This document shows positions 1-13,856 of a DNA stretch of 64,000 nt, piece after piece (position 1 is the first letter of the stretch; every line of letters begins with the position of its first letter). A program made the position numbers and the translations under genes. The notes beneath the pieces were generated by a model. That model was not told the DNA's origin and made no database searches. It saw only the letters and a list, made by a program, of their open reading frames with translations. This DNA is from Scedosporium boydii (taxonomy: Eukaryota; Ascomycota; Sordariomycetes; Microascales; Microascaceae). Location of the stretch: positions 145,596 through 209,595 of the forward strand of contig NJFT01000050.1 of NCBI GenBank assembly GCA_002221725.1, read 5' to 3'.

Positions 1-1223
1 ATGACCTTCTTCTCCGACTTGAAATCTCTAAGGTAAGTGAAAAGCCACCCACCTCTCTTCACTTATCAGTACTGAATGATTACTTCCAAATGGATAGGGA
101 ACATCTACGTCGATGCCATAGGCGCCAGGATAAAGCAGAAGTCGCATGCAGCCGATGTCTTGCCGGATTTCGCACACGAAACGAGCGGGATGAGCATCAA
201 AGGACAGGAGAACTGTGCGAGGTAAAAGACCTAAGGGCAAGCCTTAAACTGGGTTTAGAGGAAGAGATTCTGTCGAAACGCCCGAGCAGGATAAATGCCA
301 CGGCCGAGGAGCAATGGGAAGAGCTGTGTCAGTCTGTGCTTCGCTCTGCGAATGTCAAAATATCCCCAGGTGTGATTTCCCAGGCGATCTCAACACGTAC
401 TCATTGACAGTTCTAACTGACATACTCCCTCTATTAAATAGAATATCGACCCGTCATGGAACACTTTGAGTTTGCAAGGCTCCTATTCCAGTCGATCCCC
501 ACCCTTTCAGCGCTTCTCTGTGAAGAAGAAGTCGATGACCGCCCTGTCTTCGGGGCAATATTGAAAGACATCTTTACGAAAAAGATGGATGACTTTGAGC
601 TCGGCCAAAAAGAGAATTCACCATATCGTTGCGACACAGTGGATGACTTTGGAATAACCGCGGAAATACTTGGCGGTCACTTCCAGTCTCTCCTCGCTCA
701 CAGCGACGAAATAACGCGGACGATGCCCTATGTAAACAACCAAAGCAGAGGCCAAGGAACGTCCAGTTCACGGCGACCAGCCGCCGCCTCAGTCACGGAC
801 CCAGATACATTGACACCGCAGTCCGTTACGACGGCCGGAACGCCGCGACCAATTCCCGAGCGGCCCGAGTTCTGCGAACGTCACGCGAAACGTCGGAAAC
901 TTGCGCCGAAACCAGAGACTAGGTTTATTGCCGACGTCCTCAATGAGAGGAACCTTGCGCCTCGGAATATGGGGCCTTCGCTGGGAAACGACCAACTTAC
1001 GTTCCCCATCAATGCAGATACCAATCCGTCACTAGAGCAAGCTGTCCCAGAGCCTTCGGCCAATGGCGAGGATGGAGACTTTTCTTACCTGTTTTACGGG
1101 ATGTCTTCCGGGTTTCAGGAGCGAGGTTTTGACCTGATCGATACATGGCGAGACGAGACTGCCGATCTTGTGGATATCCCAGTGGTACAGGAAGCCGCGC
1201 CAGAGGGCTCAAGCCAGCGTTAG
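1..1223 (+). CDS. C2H2-type zinc-finger-like hypothetical protein, probably 5'-partial
   Basis: Three exons can be joined: 1-32, 98-369 and 442-1223. The introns have GTAAGT..TAG (33-97) and GTGTGA..TAG (370-441) borders, and both junctions keep one reading frame (phase 2, then phase 1). The product has about 361 residues if the ATG at base 1 is the start. The protein reads REHLRRCHRR, then a CxxC pair (ACSRC) followed by DEHQR and a Cys. This arrangement is seen in a large group of fungal proteins with degenerate C2H2 fingers. The C-terminal two thirds are low-complexity and acidic, with a KRRK basic patch. The family usually has more sequence before the REHLRR motif, so the gene probably begins left of the window. 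A DNA- or protein-binding role is only inferred. Confidence 0.6.
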
Positions 1224-1404
1224 GAGAGCCTTACCCAAGAACACTTTGCAAGATTCGAATCAAGTCTTGACTGAGCCGACCTCCGGCTGTGGTAATGGCA
1301 ATGCATAATGCCCGTCAGTAGCATATGAGGCCAGCAAACAACATATACTGTCTGGTGCTAGTGGCCCTTCTTATTCTTCTGCGCTCTGGAAGATCGCCCC
1401 CATC

Positions 1405-2025
1405 CACTGGTCCCTACATGCATCTTCGGCCTCATGCAAGATGGTCCATAATCAGCCAGCCGCTGCCGATGCGAGAAAGCTCCCGCTCCACCGATCTTCG
1501 TGCATAACCTCCACGTAGGAGGAGTTAATCCGAAAGGATACTAGGCCACAAATAGAGTGACGGAGGAGAAGACACGATGCTGACGAATGAAATCATTCAA
1601 GAACTCAACACCAGAGGCTGCTCCATTAATTGCACCTGGGAGAAACCGACGGCCTCGTCGGAGTACGTCGACTTTTGTGTGACCATTTGAAGTGGTCCTC
1701 TGGGCCCACCGAGGTACATATATCTTGAAAAGAAAATAGGTGTCTGCTTCGGATCGAAAGCTACTACGATCGCAGGGCCCGGCACTTGGCCGCCAATGTC
1801 ACCATCAACGGCGTCAGCACTGGGTTTACTCAGTCAAACATGGAGACGCCGTTCATCATCCGAGTCGAGATCTCTGCCGCTCAGGGCATCATTCACATTT
1901 CTCTCGTGGATTCCGAGTTCCAGGTTACACACGATCTTCAACCCAGTTTTGGCGACAGAGACACCGCCAACGGAAAGGTCGAGGTCCTTTGGAAAAGCAA
2001 GAAAATAAGACGCCATGGCCCATGA
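1405..2025 (+). pseudogene. Copy A of an unknown small gene family (decayed)
   Basis: This is a diverged plus-strand relative of the four-unit array at 52.5-58.6 kb. The last exon (about 1753-2025) is open and carries the family motifs NVTINGVSTGF and FGDRD. The preceding exon (about 1610-1713) ends in KWSSGPTE directly before a GTACAT donor, as in the other copies. Two lesions are visible. The EKP and DHLKW parts of the exon lie in different frames, consistent with a 2-base insertion near 1673-1676. The expected acceptor before ATCGAA reads CGG instead of an AG. A segment at about 1405-1525 matches the upstream module of the array units, but the DNA between it and the coding part is much shorter, so the first exon appears deleted. 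The product function is not recognised. Confidence 0.6.
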
Positions 2026-2671
2026 ATATCTCATCGCCGGTTCGTCTCAGGGAGAGATGGGAGCAGGAAATGGTCTGGCAGCTCATACAAACATCACCGC
2101 GTATTCTCCCAATCGATATTTCAGATATTTCCAATTCAATTCACTATCACACTTATCATGCCATCTATCCAACCTGGATAAAACAATAAGAAACTCATCC
2201 AGACAATCTCATGCTTCTTGCTCCCTCCCCTTTTCACTCCCGACTCAGACAACCTCGCTGTAGAATGACAGTGGGGCATTCTATGCTAAGACTCCATGGT
2301 TTTGCTTCGCTTTGCTTGTAAAAGAGAAAGAAAAGAGAAAAAAAAAATTGACCAGAGATGGAGAAGAAAACGACCAAAAGATGCACACAAAGTTCATGTC
2401 CTGTTCTGAAACCCAGTATCCGCTTCATATAATGAAAAAGAAAAAGAAAAAAACAATAGAAAAGCAAAAGTATAAACACCCAGTATGACAGTTGTGAACA
2501 AAAATCCGGGGAGGATATCTATGTGATAAAACGAGGGTATTACCATTATCTCCAATTTCAGTTCAGTTCCCTTCCCATATATTTCATGACATGGTTGATA
2601 TAAACGAAAGACATTATATTCCTCCCACTTTTTTTCGTTCCCCCCGTATTTTTTCTTCTTTTTCGTTTGGT
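2026..2671. other. Spacer between copy A and gtb3
   Basis: No gene is recognised. The stretch contains A-rich runs near 2336-2347 and 2440-2470. It probably holds the 3' untranslated region of the leftward gtb3 gene. Confidence 0.4.
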
Positions 2672-5600
2672 TTATGCCGTCTCGGACCAGGCTCTGGATA
2701 CTCGTCCATCACCTGTATTCCAGATAGGCTGTGGTGGCGCCGGCCTGTTCCGACTTATCCTGTTCCACAGGGAATCCCTATCCGTCGCCCCGGAACCCGC
2801 TGACGAAGGCCTTGATTTGCTTAGCCTGTTGCGGTTCAACCTCTTCTCCGCGACGAGAAGCGCGTGGCGGTCAAAGTCTTGCCACTTGAGTGCCTTCTCG
2901 GCCGCCTCGCGCTCATCGTCCTCACTGCTGCCGTCGTCCGATCCTGATGACGCCTTCTCTTCGATGTAGTGCAGCTCTTTCTGACCACCAAACTTAAACG
3001 ATCCGCTGGGGAAGTTGAGCGATGGGTTCGCCCGCATCTTGGAGAGGTACCATTGCACCCAGTACATTTGCTCGTGCTCGCGGAGGTATCGCTCACCGTG
3101 GAAACACTTCATAACAACACCACGGGAAAGCATACCAAGCTTCCTGCGATATTGCATCTTCTCCCTCATTCGGACGGAGAGCCACTCGACATCCGCAGCA
3201 CTAATCTCTTCGGGCAGCGCGACCGACTCACCATCGTCCGTGTACTTGGTCCACGGCCCCGTCATGGAGAGGAGGCGAAGCTGGGCGCGGGCGAGAGCCG
3301 TGGGGTCATTGGGCGGCACGACCTCACCGTAGCGCGTATTCTCCTCCTCGGGCTCGGTCAGGACGAGCGCCGTAGCGCCGACCTCGGTGGCCACGATAGG
3401 AACACCAGCAAGGGCCGCCTCACCAATGGCGAGAGGAAGACCCTCGGAGATGGAAGAGTTCATGAAAAGCCAGGCATCCTTGAGGACCTCGTGAGGCTTA
3501 CCGAAGCCCTTGAGCACGACGTTTTCGCCCAGCTTGCAGTCGGCAATGAGACGAACCATCTCAGCACAGTACGAAGGCTGACGATCCTTGGAACCGTAGA
3601 TCCAAAGCTGATAATCCTTGAAGCCGTATCGGTTGACGATGACATCGGCAGCCTGGATGGCTGACTTGATGCCCTTGATGAACTGGACGTGCGACAACAT
3701 GACTACGGTGGGCCTCTTGGTGCGGATCTCGTCGACGGGTTGGAAGGAATCCATGTTACTAATACCGTTGACAATGGGCTCAATCTTGCGGCTGAATCGC
3801 TTGCGGCTGCCAATTCGGCCTCGATCGGTACCGATCTCAGTCTCCCACATACTAGGGAAAGATGTATCAGTTAGCTAGATGTTATAATAACTTCGTTAAA
3901 ATTATCTCGAGTGTTCAACTTACGGATTGTAAAGCGACGTGCAGGGCATAATCACGTCGGCATGCATATAGGCGAGCCTTGTAGCGAGACCGATACCAGC
4001 GAGAAGAACAGATTGGACGGGGATTGGCAGGGCGCACTGCGCGGGCGAAATGTTGAGACAGCACTCTCGCCACAGAATGGCGTGGTCCCAAATACAGAAC
4101 GTCGATCCCTTGCGGTACTTGAGGATCATACCGAAGAGCGAACCGATACCGTGATGGGTACTCTGGAAGACGCGGGGACAGTCGTCGGGAATCTTGACGG
4201 CGAAGACAAAGAAGTAAGCCTTGTAGATGCCCAGGGCCTCACGCAGATCGGAAAGACTGGGTCGCTCAATCTCGAAGAAGTCGGAAACATTGTTGACATT
4301 CTCCTCGTCGTAGTGCGTCATCCACGCCTCGACCCAAGCGCGTTCAACCTCGGGCGATTCCCAGGTACGATTGTAGTCCTTGTACTCGAAGTACTTGGAG
4401 ATGGAGAGAATCACGTTCGAGTAGTTGATGAGCTCTTCGCGCGAACAGCGAGTGGATCGGGCGCCCTTGACGAAAGCCTTGAGGAGAGGAACGAAAGTCT
4501 GCTCGATATCGTACTTATCATCGGTGTTCTCAATCTTCTCGTCGACTTGAGACTGGAGATAATTGTCAATGATACCGTGATGAGCAGATCGGCCGTCGAG
4601 ACCCCAGAGAGGGAGCAGCTTAAGAGACTGCACGTTCTTTTCAATCTGGAAGCGAGGGATACCGTATTCGTTGGCGCTCTCCGCCAGCACGTGGTTCCTG
4701 ATCGTCGAGTGACCGTTGACCAAATCGCGACGACAATTGGAAACACCACCAGGAGCCTCGGGCCAGCATCCGATATCGGTGAAGATGACGGAGATACGGT
4801 CCTTGGTATCACGGTAGCAGTCCTCGGGGCGGGTAGTGACCTGGGTGGCGTCGTTGCCGAGACCCATGGCGTACAGATCAGACGTCTTGATTGGCAGGAG
4901 ACACACTTCGGACACGGCAGTCTCGATCTCGATAGCGGCGAAGATCTGGTTTATGTTCCGGTCGAGAGCGGCGCGAGCCTCGGTAAGCCGACCGCGGTCA
5001 CGAAGCTTCCAGTACTCGCGGAGAAGAGGCTCTTGACGAAGAATATCCTCGTCCATCCAGCAGGCAGTGATAGCGTCAAGGTTTCCGGTCTTCAACCAGT
5101 GGCTCCAGAGCTCAGTCCTGACTCGCCAAGTAGGAGCCCGACGATAGACAATGCGACCGTGCCATGAGAACATAGAAGTAAGTTTGAGAGACGAAAGGAA
5201 CGGGGTATTATTGGCGGGACCCGCGCTCTTGGCTGCCTTTCGCATACGGTTGAGCTGGAACATGCCGTGGTAGATGAGGAGATCGTCCGAGTGGAAAACG
5301 TGGTCCTTGGGGCGCTGGAGAAGCTGGGCTTCCTCGTTGCACACCTTCGGGGGTTCGGCGATGGCGGTGGTGCCGGTGTCTCCCTCAATGACAGTGACGC
5401 TGGTGGGATCACGACGATGCTGGTACTCGAGCGTGGTGATGTAGGTCTTCCCATCAACCTTCCGCACAATCCTGCAAAGACGCTCCGAGGGAACCCAATT
5501 GTACTCCTTGGAGCTAGCCCTAGTGGGCTCACCCCAGTAGGCATAGATACCGTCATGGGTACCGGATCCAATAATCTCATAATCCGCGCGCAGAATATCA

Positions 5601-8600
5601 CTGCTGCCTTTGGGAGTAGCCTTGTAGTAGTACCTGAAGGAGAACTCGGTCCTGCCAAGGCGGAGGGTACCGACGCAGATGCGGCCGTGCTTGTCGTAGT
5701 AGCCGGTCATCGTCCTCGACTCCGAAGTCTCCACTTTTTGAGTAGGCCAGCGGTGGTCACTGTTGGGCTCGTGGTAGCGGTAAGTGGAAGTGGCGGTACC
5801 CTTGGCCTCCTTCTTGACACGTCTCTGAAGCCTGAACTTGCTGTCGTAGAGAGCTTGGCAAGTAGGTTCCTTGTTGGCCGGGGGCTCAGTCAGAATTCCA
5901 TCAAAGATGTTAAGAACCATCATTCCCTCGTCGTTCTCAGATGCAAAGCCAGTGATGGCAGATCGGGACAATTCGACGACGATAGAGTTTCCATTAATGG
6001 AACGGGCGGCACCCTTTCGAGCAAGACGCGCAATGTTGGCGATGGCTGGGCGATGGTAGATGAGGATGGCGAAGACCCAAGAGTTTCGAGCAATGTGGCA
6101 GAGGTTCCAGATGGCAAGGACAACCGTGATGATCACGGTGCGCAGGTAGGTGTGCCTAAGCTTGTACCACAGCTCTCTCTCGATGTTAGCGTCGGCGCCA
6201 CAGATGACGGCTATCCATCTCACGGTTCCGAGACAGAACCGCCGAATCCACGACCCGGCACGAGTGACCCAATTCTGATAGGCTCGACCCTCGTTCATTG
6301 GCACACACATCAAGTCGGGCTCGATGTGGTTGGTGATGCGAGGCGCATCGTCGGCGAGGTACGCGAGTGTTCCCAGGGTCAGTTGGCTCTCGTGGGAAAT
6401 GGACAAGCAAAGACGCATGTTGAAGTCGCATGCGCCCATGTCGACCTTCTGGTCCTCCAGCCACTCGGTAAACTCGGGTGCCATCGGAACGGTCTCACCT
6501 AGGATGCGGCAAAGAATGGCCTCGCGAGCGGGCGCGGGGATGACGCCCCACTTGGCGTCGACATCGAGGTCGAGGCACAAGTGTCGCATCAACTCGGCAT
6601 TGGTCTTGAGGTGGAGGTTACGAGAAGAGGCGGGATCAAGCATGGCAATCTCAAAGCTGATTCTTCTAGACATGGTCTCGCCCTCCTCGAGAAGCAGGTG
6701 CTCGATGAGCACGGCGTCCTTGTGTGGTATGTTACGCCAAGAACGGGCCACGTGGTAGAGGATGGCCTCGGTAGCGATCCGACCTTGGACCGAAGCCCAC
6801 GAGGTGAGCCGAATCTCGGATGCGCCAAAGACACCGACGTTGATATCGAGACGGCCCCGGGAATCGAGCCGACTGGCAGAGCAGCAACCACGAAGGCCAG
6901 AATTGGCAAAGGCTTCGCGGTCAACGAATGAGACAACGATGTTGTGGTTGGCCCACATGTCTCGTGCGCGCTGCACAATGTCCATCTGCCAGCTGGGCGT
7001 CGTTTCGCTAGGATAGTCGGAAACCTGCTGTAGAGTTTGAGTAATGACAGTGGTGGCGGCGGAGGACGGAGTAAGCGTGGTTCGACTCGACTCGAGGGAC
7101 TTCCAACTCGCGAGGGCGGTGGGCCCTCCAGCGCGGCGGTTGAGCGAAGTGATCAGCGGCTGCTTCCAGATGCCGCCATCCTGCGTGTTGGACGATAAGG
7201 CTTCGATATTGGGGGACATCTGAGGACGGAATCCGATCCAGACCCAGATGGACGTGACGAGGAAGGCGGTGAAGGCGGCCGTACACATGGCGAGAATGTC
7301 AATGTACAAGAGAGTATAGGTCCAGGGCAGAGCGTGAAGTATACAGCCGACGATGAGACCGAAGAGAGCGGAGAAGTATAGGGTGGTGACGTGGGCTCGC
7401 ACGAAGATGGCGAAGCAACGGTTGAACTGGAAGAGGACGACGCAGGTGTAGCCAAAAACGTAGCACCAATAGACAATAATGGTCTCGTGGTTGTCCACCA
7501 TGAGCCACAGCAGGAGAGTAGTGAAGCCGAGAATAAAGAGGAGCTTTTTGGTCAGTTCGACCAAAGCGGTGCAATAGACCTTGAACCGCCGCTTCTCCCA
7601 CTCCTCTAGGATGTGCTTGGTGTGGTTGAAGTCGACCATCTTCTCCTCAGACAGCTTGAAACGGTCGGGCCAGTATTTTTGCAGAGTGGCATCGAGAGAC
7701 ATGACAGAGAAACAGAAGTACATGATGCAGAGGCAAAGACCATATCGGGATCGGAAGTCGGTATAAAGGGAGATCTGGGGATCACGCCCGGACATGACAA
7801 GCGCGGTCCATCGGTCCATGAGGGCGATCAGGAACAAGGCCACGTTCTGGCCGATATCGTAACGCGAGGCACGGAAGAGAAGCACCGCGTTATGCTCCTT
7901 GAGACCACGGCACAGCTGCTTCTGCTTGGCCTTGGCTTCGCCAAGATTGTTGAACCACTCAGCACTGAACGCAGGTGGGATATCTCCGTTGGGATACTCC
8001 TTGATCATCAACCAGTTGATATAAGGCATGGCCTTGGCAATGCGGGCAGCAACGGGATCCATGCGCCTATCACCAAGTCGGAATTTAGAACGCATGTGCA
8101 TTTCAATGGTCTTTCGAAATTCTGTCTCGGCTGCGTTTTCGGAGTTGCTTCGTCGGGAGATGAGAGAGTCGCTATCGCTACCTTGATCGCCCTTCGAATA
8201 CCTCGCAGAGTACCAGTCTGCAATGTCTCGCTCGGTGAGTTCGGGGATGTTGGACATCCAGCCCGACCACTCCGTACAAAGACTCCTGTACTGGATCAGG
8301 ACGAGGACGAGGAAGGCGTACGAGATGGGAAGGTAGATCTTGAGATCATGGCCGTTCACAAAGGAAGAGATGAGAGGAGAGAGGAAGAGGAATGGAATGG
8401 TGCGCCAGAGAATCAATCGTCCGGAGCGGAGCGGGCTTCCTCGCTGGTGCATCGTCGCCATAATACCAAGGAGAGTAAGATAAGTGGAAACGACGATCAG
8501 GTACGCCGCAAACACCAAGCCAACGTAGATGTCGTAGGATACGGCGAAGGCAATTAGACCTATCGCAGCAACGGTAAACGAGAGCATGAAGCCACCCGAA

Positions 8601-11538
8601 AGCCTCTGGACGTGGAAGAACAAGAGGTTGTCATAGGCGTAGTGCGGCATGTAGTAGTGACCGACGCTGCCGACCCAACCGGTGACACCTGCGGCGAGAA
8701 GAAGCGAAATCAAGACGGCGTAGCCAGAGGCGACAATGTGGGAGGGTTCCATGAAGGCGGTGGTGAACAAACCTCTTCCAAGGAAGCTCAGCAAGATGAC
8801 ATCCAGGATAGCGGGGAAACAGAAGATTGACAGGGCTCCGAATTCCTGGAGACGCTTCTTCCAGTGTCGAAACTTGTTTTCCTCCGACACGGGCGCCGCG
8901 TATGAGCCAGACGGGAGCTTGCCCTTGCTCTCGGTTTCACGCTCAGCCGTAACAGGCCAATACATGGTGATGACACGCTCCTTGGATTCCGTGGGTTTCG
9001 CCGGTGGCACATTGACTTCGAGGTACTTGTGGTACGTCCGATAAACGATCTCACCCAAGTCTCGGGGTAGGATACCGAAGTAGATCTCGCACTGGGATCC
9101 CAGGACCCAGAGCTCGGCGAAGACGGCCGCCTGATCGGTCTGAGAGAGGAAGTAAGGACATCGATCAGTAGCTTCGAGATAAATATCCTCGAGGGCCGCG
9201 CGTCTGAGAACGATGAAGAAGAGGAGCGCGAACATATCGGCGTTAATATCGGCGGGGATCGTGTTCTCGGGCGTACCCTGCAGTTTGTAAACCGATCGAA
9301 GGGCCTCATCGAGAATGGTAAGGACCCTCCTGTCACCGTAAAACAGAGCATCATTCAAAAGGATGTCGACCTGGGAGTAGAGTCGGAGGAGATTGTCGAC
9401 GTTGGGCACCTCTACCGCACCCTTACGAGCGTAGTAGCGCAGACGAGTATCAAAAAGCTCCCTAAGGTCAATCGTGCCAGCGAGTGTGTTGAGCGAATGC
9501 AAGCCCCGCCAATTATCGCTCTCAGCCTCGTCGATGAGGAGGTGTCGGCAAAGTGCAATCATTGGCTTACGGAACTCGTGCTCGAACTGAGTCACGCGGA
9601 GTTGTTCGAGGAAGAAGAGCAATTCGGCATTTGTCGCACGCTCCAACGACACAGCCAGACTCGACGGCATCTCAATAGACGGATCATTCTCACACACCCT
9701 CTCGAGGTCCAACTCGATAATGTACCGCTCGAGGCGGGGCACGCCATGGTGGGCAAGCCAGGTGTGAAGAACTGTGGGAGTATCGCTCGGAGCCTTGAGC
9801 GAGACAAAAATATCGATGCACTCGGCGGAAGAACCCTTACGAACATGTGAGACACCCCAAAAGTAACCGTCTCCTGAGGGGGTACCAAAACCGCTGTCGA
9901 GGCCCTTGAAGATGGCAATCTTACTCTGAGACAAACCCTCAACAAGACCCTCGAGCAGATGTTTACGTCGGCATCCACGATCAATCAAGGCGCCAACCTG
10001 CTGGATAATACGGTGGATCGAGTCACCCTTGACAGGCTGCAAAAGGCGAAGAGTCTTGAGATGGACCTGCTCCTCCACGACGGCGGCGTAGTGCTCGCGA
10101 GAGGGCGACGAGGTGAGCGGGTAGCAGCCCTGGGTAGAGAGTTCCTCCATTCCGCTTGACATGGTCCAGATATTCGTACGCTTTGGCGCCAGGTCGACAT
10201 AGTTGGGCGGGAGAATGCGAGGCGGCTTTTCACAGGCGACTGCAGCCAGAGTCGGGTTGAGAGGTTCGGGTCTCAACAACTCGTCAATTTCCGGGATCAG
10301 CTCCTTCAAGCCCGCGAGAGGAAGTCTCGCAACATGTGCATCGGTCGACCGCACCGAGACGGGTTTGTTATCGTCGAGGCACCACGCCTTGTGCGTTTCG
10401 GTAATCTCCCATCGGCGGAGGTGCTCGAAACCGTTAATGGTGACGGCGGGGACGGGAGGGTTCATGTCGCCGAGCTGCATTGGCTCCCTCGGTCGGTGGG
10501 TGAAAACGGCACCAAAGTGCTTCGCAAGCTTCTCAGCTCGCTTGACAACAGCGGCTGTAGGTCGCTCATCCCAGAGGTCCATGAAGCCGACAAAGAAATC
10601 GGGACGGTACTCCCGCTCCTTGGTACATGTCGAAATGATCTTGCGCAGCGGCACGGCGCTGAAGTAGTCTCGACGGTGACCATTAGGGAGGATCAAGGCG
10701 CTCTCGATGATGAGGCCGAGGACGTGGCTAAGTGGGATGTTCTTGAGCTTGAGAAGCTCGAAGGGGGCGACGAGAACGACGGGGACGTTGAGGCGGAGGA
10801 GATCGCAAACGAGATCGTCGACGGTCTGGGGCGTGACGGAGGAATCGATGCGGAGAGCCAAGCACGCTGCACCGGAGTCGAGGTGAATGGTCGCGAGGTG
10901 CTGGGCAGCGGATGCGACTTGCTTCTCGGCGGGGGCCTTGGCGAGAATGGTATCAAGCCTTACCAAGGGCATGACCGAACGGTTGTCTTGGCTTGTGTGA
11001 TTTCGCCAAGCAGCAGATTCGTCGCGGTTGGCGGCGGTCCATTCGATCAGAGCAAGATCGTGCTCATTGATGGGGGCCCGCACCTCGTCCTCGCCTTGCA
11101 CGTAGCAGAAGGACGTGATCGGTTTCGGTAAGTGGTCTTGGAGGGGTAGGCCCGGCGAGTCCCCGCGACGTTGTACGACATCATCGACGACCCTACCAAA
11201 AAGTCAGCATATAAGTGCCATGTGCCAAGGAGCGACACACTCTTGGCGGAGTAGGACATGGGAAGAAGGGTTAGAAGAAGAATAAAAGGAAACAGAGCTA
11301 CCTACTTTGGTTGGGGCCTCTTTCTGTTGTCGAGATATATAAGGATGCGTTCTATCACCCAGGAGAGGATGGGGAGGGAGAAGGCGGCAGCGGCGACTGC
11401 TATCACGAGGATCTGGTACCAGTGCTTGAATCTGCGATCTGCCTTGACGATACTGTTGCAATAGATCTCGAATCCGGAGGTATCACAGCTCTCGAGGGCC
11501 GGGTCGCCGGACGCTGGCGGTTGAAAGAACGAAGCCAT
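2672..11538 (-). CDS. gtb3: Gtb3-like giant membrane glycosyltransferase (GT4 domain), galactosaminogalactan synthesis
   Basis: Three exons, 11538-11306, 11192-3924 and 3851-2672, encode 2893 residues. The introns are 11305-11193 (GTAGGT..TAG) and 3923-3852 (GTAAGT..TAG), and both junctions preserve frame in phase 2. The N-terminus has one hydrophobic segment (about residues 39-60). Multi-span clusters lie near residues 863-1050 and 1290-1400, and a further hydrophobic stretch lies near 1800. The C-terminal 600 residues form a GT4-type transferase. It starts around CWPEAPGGVS (about 2220) and contains the E-x7-E signature in SEGLPLAIGEAAL. In Aspergillus fumigatus, Gtb3 is the predicted synthase/exporter of galactose-GalNAc polymer. 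The assignment here rests on size, architecture and the company of uge3, sph3, ega3 and agd3. The donor is expected to be UDP-Gal/UDP-GalNAc. Large antisense ORFs across this gene are shadows. Confidence 0.9.
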
Positions 11539-11775
11539 GTCCTCGACACGGGGCAGCTAGCCCTCCCGAGAAGTGCCTCGGTGATGGTGATTAGGGACAA
11601 CGATTAGAAGGTGAAAAATAAAAAAAAAAACGAACGACGTTACAACATGCTTGTGCAGAAACGAAGGAAGAATGGAACGGCAGCACAGCAAAGAGCAAGA
11701 GCGAGTGTCGTGGGGTAATCAGGAAGCGAGCGGTTTGGGTAAATTGAAAAAAAAAGAAAGGAAAAAAAAGCGAGT

Positions 11776-12425
11776 GTACGAAGTACTGGCGAGATGCAGT
11801 CGAGACAAGGTTGGGAAGTGCGGTTGCAGCAAAACGAAAGAGAGAGACAAGGGCCAAAAAGGAAAAAGAAAAGAGTGGATGCAACCGAATCGCCCTGGTC
11901 CCAAATCTATTCGTGTCGACCTACGCTACGGAGTATGCACAGCGAGGTGTGCAAGTGCAAAAGGAGTGCAAGGAGCGCAAGGACAACACAGCCCTGGGGA
12001 TGTCTCCATGCAGGTCAGGATACAGCAGGGACAGGTCACAGAACCATGGATGTCAGTGTCAGCCAGAGAGAGAGCCAAAGCTTCACGTTAAGAGGGCGGC
12101 AATATTTTGGGACGGGGGGCGGACTGAAATGTGGGCTCGCCTCCTGTTCGGGTGTTAGGGCGTTAGGGGGCGTGTTGACGAGACAGCGCGGAACCACTTG
12201 CACCCTTTGATGTGGACAATGGACAGGCCCGGGACGCCGACGCGAGATTCTAGTCCGCTACTACCGACGCTCCTTCCTCCTCTTAAGGGGTACGAAGTAC
12301 GAGAGACGACATCCGACAAGTACGAAGTACAGCATGGGGATTATGGAAGGTCAGACCCGTTGTCAATGGCATCACCAAAGCAGATAAACCGTATCACTCC
12401 ACTGGGAACAATACGGTACGAAGTA
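11776..12425. promoter_or_regulatory. Cluster of GTAC-N3-GTAC motifs upstream of gtb3
   Basis: Perfect GTACGAAGTAC copies lie at 11776-11786, 12290-12300 and 12320-12330, and a 10-base match lies at 12416-12425. A related TACGGAGTA lies at 11927-11935. All are 0.24-0.89 kb before the gtb3 start codon. They may be binding sites for a dimeric regulator. That role is inference only; the motif could also be a genome-wide intergenic word. Confidence 0.4.
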
Positions 12426-13856
12426 TTCCGCCTACCCTTGACCTTGACCTTGCCCATTTCCTCACACATACCCTTGCCCGCGGCGGACTTGTACCACATG
12501 TACTGGGTTGTACCAAAAAAGTACAGCCTGCACCGTCAGGGCAGGGGTGTCTGAGCGAGCTGAGGTTCATGGTGCTGGATTCAGGTACCATGCACCTTAA
12601 ACATCCGATAGCCTGACTGAGCCGGGGGGGAGAGAAAAGAGGGAAAAAGAAATGGGTGGGGAAAAGAGGGTGGGGTGGGGTGGTACAATTGTGTAGAGGG
12701 GCGTCAATCTAAATGGCTCCAGCCGTCCTGCAAGCTCTTCTCTTCAAAAAGTGGGGAGAGCGATCGAGACAGGGGGGAGTGAACAAGGTGCTGAGGTACG
12801 GAGAGTACCATGCCATGTGGACCAGTAGGAGTGTGGGCTGAGGGAAGAAAGAGGGTGCGGCGCCAGGATAGGTGGGAAGGGCTAAAAGGAAACTGCTATC
12901 CCGGGCCCCGTTCCTGGTCGGGGACAGGTTGGATGAGGGGCGGGTAGTCCCAAGTACCGCCGTGTAGTGCCTGCACTTGAAGAGGGTGGGAGAAAGTACC
13001 GTTCTGTACTGTGCCGTATTTGGTATTTGGTATTTGGCAGCGCAGGAGCGTCGCAGTGCCAGGGTGCAAGTTTGACGTTTCTTAAGTACCAAGGAACAAC
13101 AGTGCAGCAGTCACGCAGGCGTGTGGAGAATAGTGGACGGCGCGCTCGTCTCAGAATCAGGTTCGGCAGAAAGGCTCAACTGCGCGATTACTATAGTGTA
13201 GACACGATGAAGTAGACCTTCCCAGCGAATGCCACTGTCGTAGATAGATTAGGGGTACGTGGCTATGGGGAGAAGGGTCCAGCGTTCACTTTGTGTGTGG
13301 TTGTGGGGGAAATGGCAGAACAAATGCTTTTTTGCCTGCACGAACGGCTTCGATTAATTTGGGATTCGACGCGGATGAATTTGTGTAAAGTGTGGAGGAA
13401 GGATCGGATGGGACTTGGGAGACTGGCAGCGGAACTGAAGGCACGACATCATGGCTCCCAAGCACGAGTCGCCAAGTATGGTACGTCGGGGTACAGGCTG
13501 GAAGTCGACGATCAACCACTGCCCCATCCTCAGTACCGCCAGCGACTACTGTTGACGACAAGGCCAGCATTAAGGCCAGCATTAAGTCTATTCAAAAAAA
13601 GAAATTACGGTAACATGGCGGCAAACTGGTGCCGGAGCTTATGAGAAATTCTCCCAGGCAAGGTCGAAGTAATGTTTGGTCATCAGCAAATAGGTTCCTT
13701 GTCAGTGGCTGACCAATTGCCTTGAATGAGGCACTTGAGAATCAGACCAAAGCATCATTGATAGGCTTGCTGTACGAATATCACGGATTGATCATCGATG
13801 TTTGTGCCCCCCTGGTTCGCCTCGAGGCTGGAAATTGTGAGGATACAAACTTCGTA

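Noticed and set aside
3911..6502. Long plus-strand frames of 418 and 411 codons
   Set aside because: They lie fully antisense to the gtb3 exon, have no recognisable domain, and arise from the codon bias of the real gene. The same holds for 2969-3664, 7613-8557 and 10334-11131.
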